The notes beneath the pieces were generated by a model that was given only the letters and a program-made list of their open reading frames with translations, had not been told where the DNA came from and ran no database searches. This document shows positions 7,351 through 10,092 of a stretch of DNA of 10,092 bases, piece after piece. Position 1 is the first letter of the stretch, and each line of letters opens with the position of its first letter. A program made the position numbers and the translations under genes. The DNA lies in NCBI GenBank assembly GCA_028224115.1, contig JAOIVP010000018.1, positions 1-10,092 of the forward strand, in the 5' to 3' direction. The stretch is from Candidatus Pelagibacter sp. (GTDB lineage: Bacteria > Pseudomonadota > Alphaproteobacteria > Pelagibacterales > Pelagibacteraceae).

Positions 7351-7746
7351 TTATTGCGGCATATCCTCAGGATCTATTCCAGGTACAAACGTTATGCCTG
7401 CTTGCTGTTTCCAGTCATGAGGGTAAGCAGCATAAAATATTACACATTTTTCATCACATTCATAAGCTATGTGATTATCTTTAGGGATATAAAGGACATC
7501 GCCTGGATTACAAATATAAGACTGCCCATCACATGTTAGTCTAAAGGTTCCTTCCATACAGTAAATAATTTCATCACAAGTTAAATCCCATGGTACAGAA
7601 ACTTTATTTAAAAAATTTAGTCCTCCGCACATTGTATTGCTAACTTTGCTAGTTACAAACGGTTTGATATAACTTTTACCTGGCTCTAAAGTATGAAGTC
7701 TATTTTCTATATCTTTAAACTTATATAGTTGAGGTTTTTTTGACAT
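7351..7746 (-). CDS. EutQ-like single-domain cupin protein
   Basis: Small cytoplasmic cupin of 131 residues. The beta-barrel core runs from about residue 40 to 110: SVPWDLTCDEIIYCMEGTF (50-68) is cupin motif 1 and PGDVLYIPKDNHIAYE (81-96) is motif 2. The tail AAYPHDWKQQ resembles the end of the EutQ cupin domain (ethanolamine utilisation). The metal-binding pattern is weak: motif 1 has Asp-Glu but no HxH, while motif 2 retains a His (H93). It may therefore bind a ligand or an acid intermediate rather than a classic metal. EutQ itself has a reported acetate kinase activity, but that cannot be transferred on this evidence. It sits between the glyoxalase and ligase genes (gaps of 16 and 23 bases), clearly in the same transcript. 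The start ATG follows AAAGG by 7 bases. The role in the pathway is unknown. Confidence 0.78.
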   Translation of the reverse strand: MSKKPQLYKFKDIENRLHTLEPGKSYIKPFVTSKVSNTMCGGLNFLNKVSVPWDLTCDEIIYCMEGTFRLTCDGQSYICNPGDVLYIPKDNHIAYECDEKCVIFYAAYPHDWKQQAGITFVPGIDPEDMPQ

Positions 7747-7758
7747 TATTTTTCCTTT
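7742..7758 (-). repeat. 17-bp start-region repeat, copy 1 (cupin gene)
   Basis: The sense-strand sequence AAAGGAAAAATAATGTC covers the Shine-Dalgarno, spacer and first codons of the cupin gene. It is identical to the same stretch before the glyoxalase gene at 8178-8194. It may reflect a copied translation-initiation module or chance in AT-rich DNA. Confidence 0.6.
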
Positions 7759-7762
7759 CGGT

Positions 7763-8182
7763 TTATATTTTTATTGGTTCATTCAATTCTACTTTGTAGC
7801 CATCGGGATCTTCACAAAATGCAATTACTCTAGTTCCATGTTTCATTGGACCTGGTTTTCGAGTGATATTCACACCTAGCTTTTCAAGATCTTCACAAGC
7901 TTTGTAAACATCTGGTGTTTCGATACAAACATGTCCCCATCCATTACCTTTATCATAATCTTCCTTTTGATCCCAATTATGTGTAAGCTCTAGACAAGGA
8001 GACTCGTTTTCAAGTCCATATCCAATAAACGCATTTGTAAATTTTCCATCAGGATAATCTGTTTTTCTTAAAATCTTCATACCTAAGGTTTTGCAGTAAA
8101 AATTAAAAGATGCTTCTAAATCTTTTACTCTTATCATTGTGTGAGCAAGTCTATAGCCCTCTAGATTGATTTCTTTAGACAT
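7763..8182 (-). CDS. gloA: Lactoylglutathione lyase (glyoxalase I), VOC superfamily
   Basis: Glyoxalase I converts the hemithioacetal of a 2-oxoaldehyde (methylglyoxal) and glutathione into S-lactoylglutathione. The 139-residue protein has two VOC modules with the expected metal ligands by comparison with E. coli GlxI: H14 in RLAHTMIRV, E65 in CLELTHNW, H84 in GWGHVCIET and E132 in GYKVELNE. The DLEASFNFYCKTLGMK, FIGYG, GPMKHGT and FCEDPDGYK segments match the GloA family closely, so glyoxalase I is favoured over a dioxygenase or a fosfomycin-resistance-type VOC protein. It overlaps the end of the Rieske gene by 8 bp (start at 8182, Rieske stop at 8175-8177), implying translational coupling, and uses the ribosome site AAAGG at 8190-8194. 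Its presence in a catabolic cluster suggests that the pathway forms a reactive 2-oxoaldehyde or a similar thiol adduct, though a housekeeping role is possible. Confidence 0.88.
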   Translation of the reverse strand: MSKEINLEGYRLAHTMIRVKDLEASFNFYCKTLGMKILRKTDYPDGKFTNAFIGYGLENESPCLELTHNWDQKEDYDKGNGWGHVCIETPDVYKACEDLEKLGVNITRKPGPMKHGTRVIAFCEDPDGYKVELNEPIKI

Positions 8183-8194
8183 TATTTTTCCTTT
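8178..8194 (-). repeat. 17-bp start-region repeat, copy 2 (gloA)
   Basis: This is the second copy of AAAGGAAAAATAATGTC, spanning the ribosome site and first codons of gloA inside the 3' end of the Rieske frame. It is identical to 7742-7758. Confidence 0.6.
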
Positions 8195-9130
8195 TTATTG
8201 ATTTAGATGCCTTCATTGTAGCATCAACTATAAGTTTTTGAAATGCCTGCACACCTTTTTCCCAAATCGGAGATAAAAGACCTCCATCATTTGACTCTGG
8301 AGAATACCTTCCTTCTTGAAGTCTCTCACACATTTCATGATCTTCTTTATGAACACTCCACCATATATTTTTTGTCATCTTTATTTCTTTTTTACTCATA
8401 TCTTTATCGTCGGTAGTATAAATTACTCTTTTTTGAGAAGTTATACTTGGGCTTATTGGTATGTTTAAGTAAACACCAATTTGATTTGGAAAATATGTAC
8501 CAATTATAAAATTTGGAAAAAGTGACAAATATTTAGAGGTTACCGATAATGCAGAACTATTTTTAAAGTCTTCTTTGTCTACATTGACACCACTTCCATA
8601 ACATAAGCCATCAACAATTGTGTAGTGATCTTTTAAAGGTTGATTAGTGGTGCTTTTATGAACAAATTGAACATGATAAGGTTCTATGAAATTTTCAATA
8701 AGAAACTTCCAGTTTGTGTTTATTTTTCCAAAATCTAAAGTTGTAGCATATCTTAATTTTGTAAGATCAATGTCATCAAACTTATTCATAAGTGGTTTAG
8801 CATAATCTTCAAATTTTTTTGCTTTACCATTTAAATTAATAAATATCCAATCATGCCAAATATGAATTTGAATTGGTTTTAATCCATGATCAGAATAATT
8901 AAAACCTGTTGGATTATGATTGTTGGTCCCACCTATATGAGGTGCAGCTTTTAGTTTACCATCAAGATCATAACTCCATGAATGATAAGGACAACGAATA
9001 ATTTTTCCTACATTTTTTTTTTCATTAACAAGTTTTAAGCATCTGTGACTACAAACATTGTGAAAAGCTTTAATCTCATTATTATTATTTCTTAAAAGTA
9101 GTATAGGTTTATTGGCAATAAAAAGAGGAT

Positions 9131-9179
9131 TTACATCACCAGGTTTTTTAAGTTCACAGCTTCTCTTCCATAAATTCCT
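9131..9179 (-). other. Hybrid gene junction: luciferase-like N-terminus joined to Rieske oxygenase
   Basis: In these 49 bases two reading frames overlap. One continues luciferase-like protein sequence (GIYGREAVNL) until it meets a TAA at 9131-9133. The other, shifted by -1, opens after a TAG at 9180-9182 and becomes Rieske sequence (ELKKPGDVNP). Family-like residues switch around GTGAACTTAAA (about 9150-9160), a short stretch that gives sensible residues in both frames (VNL and ELK). This is what a microhomology-mediated deletion, or a short-overlap misassembly, would leave. The missing material is about two thirds of the monooxygenase, the first 40 or so codons of the oxygenase, and anything between them. 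Confidence 0.75.
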
Positions 9180-9505
9180 CTACCAATACCAACCTCAACT
9201 CTTCCTTTAGATAGTTGATCTAAAAGAGCAATATCTTCAGCCATTTGTATGGGGTTATGAAAAGTAATTACATTGCATGCTTGACCAATTCTAATTTGAT
9301 TTGTTCTTGCAGCAGCATCAACACCCATCATTAATGGGTTAGTGCAAGACTCCATTCCTTCATGATTAAAATGATGTTCGGTGTACCAAATTGAATTCCA
9401 TTTATTTTGATCACAATATTCCGTGATCTCTCGAGTTTCATCTAATAGTTCGTGATAAGGCTTGTGTGTCCAGTTAGTAGTATTACAAAAATATCCAAAT
9501 TTCAT
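9131..9505 (-). CDS. Truncated luciferase-like flavin monooxygenase (N-terminal third only)
   Basis: Start of a bacterial-luciferase-like (LLM class) flavin-dependent monooxygenase, which uses reduced FMN from a partner reductase to oxygenate its substrate. The 124-residue reading frame shows typical N-terminal barrel features: MKFGYFCN at the first strand, WYTEHHFNHEG (40-50), NPLMMGVDAAART (56-68), IRIGQACNVI, HNPIQMAEDIALLDQLSKGR and VGIGRGIYGREAVNL (105-119). Family members run to about 340-380 residues, so some 230 C-terminal residues, including much of the TIM barrel, are gone. The last five residues (KNLVM) come from Rieske-gene DNA read out of frame. A full enzyme cannot form, and the fragment is probably non-functional. 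The start is firm: AAAGGAGG lies just before the ATG. In the intact cluster it was probably the first gene after the 107-bp gap, upstream of the Rieske oxygenase. Confidence 0.82.
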   Translation of the reverse strand: MKFGYFCNTTNWTHKPYHELLDETREITEYCDQNKWNSIWYTEHHFNHEGMESCTNPLMMGVDAAARTNQIRIGQACNVITFHNPIQMAEDIALLDQLSKGRVEVGIGRGIYGREAVNLKNLVM

Positions 9506-9612
9506 GCTTCCTCCTTTAAACTTTCTAATTTAAAAAAAGACGATCGATCCCGCTTTCGTATTGGATTTAACGATGAGTTATGTATCGCTTTAATATTGTA
9601 ATACTATTAATC
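9506..9612 (-). promoter_or_regulatory. Intergenic gap upstream of the truncated monooxygenase
   Basis: This is the only gap longer than about 70 bp. Near the monooxygenase start it holds the strong ribosome site AAAGGAGG (9510-9517). Further upstream lie a T-run on the minus strand (about 9532-9538), a GATCGATC palindrome (9542-9549) and a weak 6-bp hairpin with one G-U pair (arms 9569-9574 and 9584-9589). I see no convincing -35/-10 pair and no convincing terminator for the oxygenase gene to the right. A promoter here is possible, as is read-through from the upstream gene. Confidence 0.35.
9510..9517 (-). promoter_or_regulatory. Shine-Dalgarno of the truncated flavin monooxygenase
   Basis: AAAGGAGG on the minus strand stands 4 bases before the ATG at 9503-9505. 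It is the strongest ribosome site on this strand and fixes the start of the broken gene, showing that its 5' end is intact. Confidence 0.8.
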
Positions 9613-10092
9613 TTAGCGTTGATATTCAATGAATTTCTTCAAGGAGTTCTTTAAAAAATTTTCAAAAAAAAGCCCTTTTTCCTTACTCTTAGAATTATTT
9701 AAAAAGGTAGGACTCATCCTAAAATCATAAGAGGGTTCAAAGAAAAAGGGAACAGACAGTCTTTTTGTTTTATTCCATAACACTCTGTGATTGGTTGCTT
9801 TGAATTTACTCTTGCTTAAATACTCTAAGGCTAATCCTGTATTTACTATCAGTGCATCTTTGTTAAATGGAACATCATACCACTTTTTATTTTTTCTATT
9901 TTGTACCTGAAGACCACCTTTTTTGTCTTGATAAAGAATAGTGAAAATTCCACTATCAACATGCGTTTCACATCCAAGAGCTACACCATCTTGCTTTGAA
10001 ATTTCTACTGGCTTTGTTTGATTGGGATAATAATTAAATCTTAAAGTACTTAGAGTTTTAATTCTTGAAAAAGCTTGATTGCTAATTTTTAC
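9613..10092 (-). CDS. Isopenicillin N synthase-family Fe(II)/2-oxoglutarate-type oxygenase (C-terminal part, runs off the window)
   Basis: The last 159 codons of a non-haem iron oxygenase of the isopenicillin N synthase/2OG-Fe(II) family; the start lies beyond position 10092. The double-stranded beta-helix core is intact in what remains. Numbering from the window edge, LRFNYYP (17-23) precedes the iron ligands H44 and D46 (THVDSGIFTILYQD), then GGLQVQN, a VNTG strand (83-86), the third ligand H102 in KATNHRVL, and RLS (R111, S113), the pair that binds the 2-oxoglutarate carboxylate, or the substrate in IPNS. The H-to-R spacing of 9 residues agrees with the family. The stop is TAA at 9613-9615, and the C-terminal tail is Lys/Phe-rich. 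It reads in the same direction as the cluster and is probably its upstream member, supplying another oxidation step. A 2-oxoglutarate-dependent hydroxylase is more likely than a beta-lactam enzyme; the substrate is unknown. Confidence 0.85.
   Translation of the reverse strand, partial: VKISNQAFSRIKTLSTLRFNYYPNQTKPVEISKQDGVALGCETHVDSGIFTILYQDKKGGLQVQNRKNKKWYDVPFNKDALIVNTGLALEYLSKSKFKATNHRVLWNKTKRLSVPFFFEPSYDFRMSPTFLNNSKSKEKGLFFENFLKNSLKKFIEYQR

Larger units (their letters stand above)
8175..9179 (-). pseudogene. Rieske-type aromatic-ring/amine oxygenase alpha subunit, lacking its N-terminus and start codon
   Basis: Terminal oxygenase of the ring-hydroxylating/quaternary-amine Rieske family. 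The open frame (334 codons from 9179) contains the [2Fe-2S] ligands C43 and H45 (NVCSHRC) and C63 and H66 (IRCPYHSW), counting from 9179. The catalytic domain has NWKFLIENFIEPYHVQFVH, giving iron ligands H169 and H174 with Glu at the H-3 bridging position, and a downstream KEDHEMCERLQ carrying the expected Asp. Normal members are about 370-420 residues. Here family-like sequence starts only at ELKKPGD (about 9155), and a stop (TAG, 9180-9182) lies just upstream. The frame has no ATG, GTG or TTG before the ATG at 8789, which would give 204 residues without the Rieske domain. The gene is therefore broken at its junction with the luciferase-like fragment. GbcA-, CntA- or stachydrine-demethylase-type function is plausible for an intact copy; the substrate is unknown. 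Confidence 0.82.

Noticed and set aside
7354..7539. 61-codon plus-strand frame opposite the cupin gene
   Set aside because: The cupin motifs are read on the other strand; no support for a second gene.
9540..9595. Riboswitch or structured RNA in the 107-bp gap
   Set aside because: Only a short 6-bp hairpin and a GATCGATC palindrome are visible; no known riboswitch core could be recognised.
1..10092. CRISPR array, insertion sequence, tRNA or rRNA
   Set aside because: No regularly spaced repeats, transposase motifs, terminal inverted repeats or tRNA/rRNA-like stretches were seen on either strand.

Overview
The window is AT-rich, tightly packed bacterial DNA. Proteins are rich in Lys, Asn and Ile, gene gaps are mostly 0-25 bp, and several neighbours overlap. 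Together with a glycine-betaine-type ABC transporter this suggests a marine alphaproteobacterium of the SAR11/Pelagibacterales kind. That placement is inferred from composition and gene content; no marker gene is present.

Layout. Positions 25-3946 (+ strand) hold a ProU/OpuA-family importer for quaternary amines: binding protein (proX), a strong terminator-like hairpin, permease (proW) and ATPase (proV), followed at once by a short-chain dehydrogenase. Positions 3948-9505 (- strand) hold a convergent catabolic cluster. In transcription order it contains a truncated luciferase-like flavin monooxygenase fused out of frame to a headless Rieske oxygenase, a GloA-type glyoxalase I, a EutQ-like cupin, a glutamine-synthetase-family ligase, a MetX-like alpha/beta hydrolase and an L-carnitine-dehydrogenase-like enzyme. 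After a 107-bp gap, the C-terminal half of an isopenicillin-N-synthase-type Fe(II)/2-oxoglutarate-like oxygenase runs off the right edge on the same strand. The two gene sets end 1 bp apart, tail to tail.

How the genes may work together. The importer probably brings in a quaternary or methylated amine (glycine betaine, carnitine, butyrobetaine or a relative). The minus-strand enzymes look like a pathway that oxidises and dismantles such a compound: oxygenases (Rieske, flavin, non-haem iron), a carnitine-type 3-hydroxy dehydrogenase, a gamma-glutamyl-amine-type ligase, a hydrolase and a 2-oxoaldehyde detoxifier. The exact substrate cannot be read from the sequence. I do not recognise this combination as a described pathway.

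The main anomaly is at about 9131-9180. There the first third of the luciferase-like gene is joined directly to the Rieske gene, which lacks its start. The join is either a real deletion or an assembly chimera. It carries a short stretch that reads sensibly in both frames and a canonical -1 slippery heptamer.
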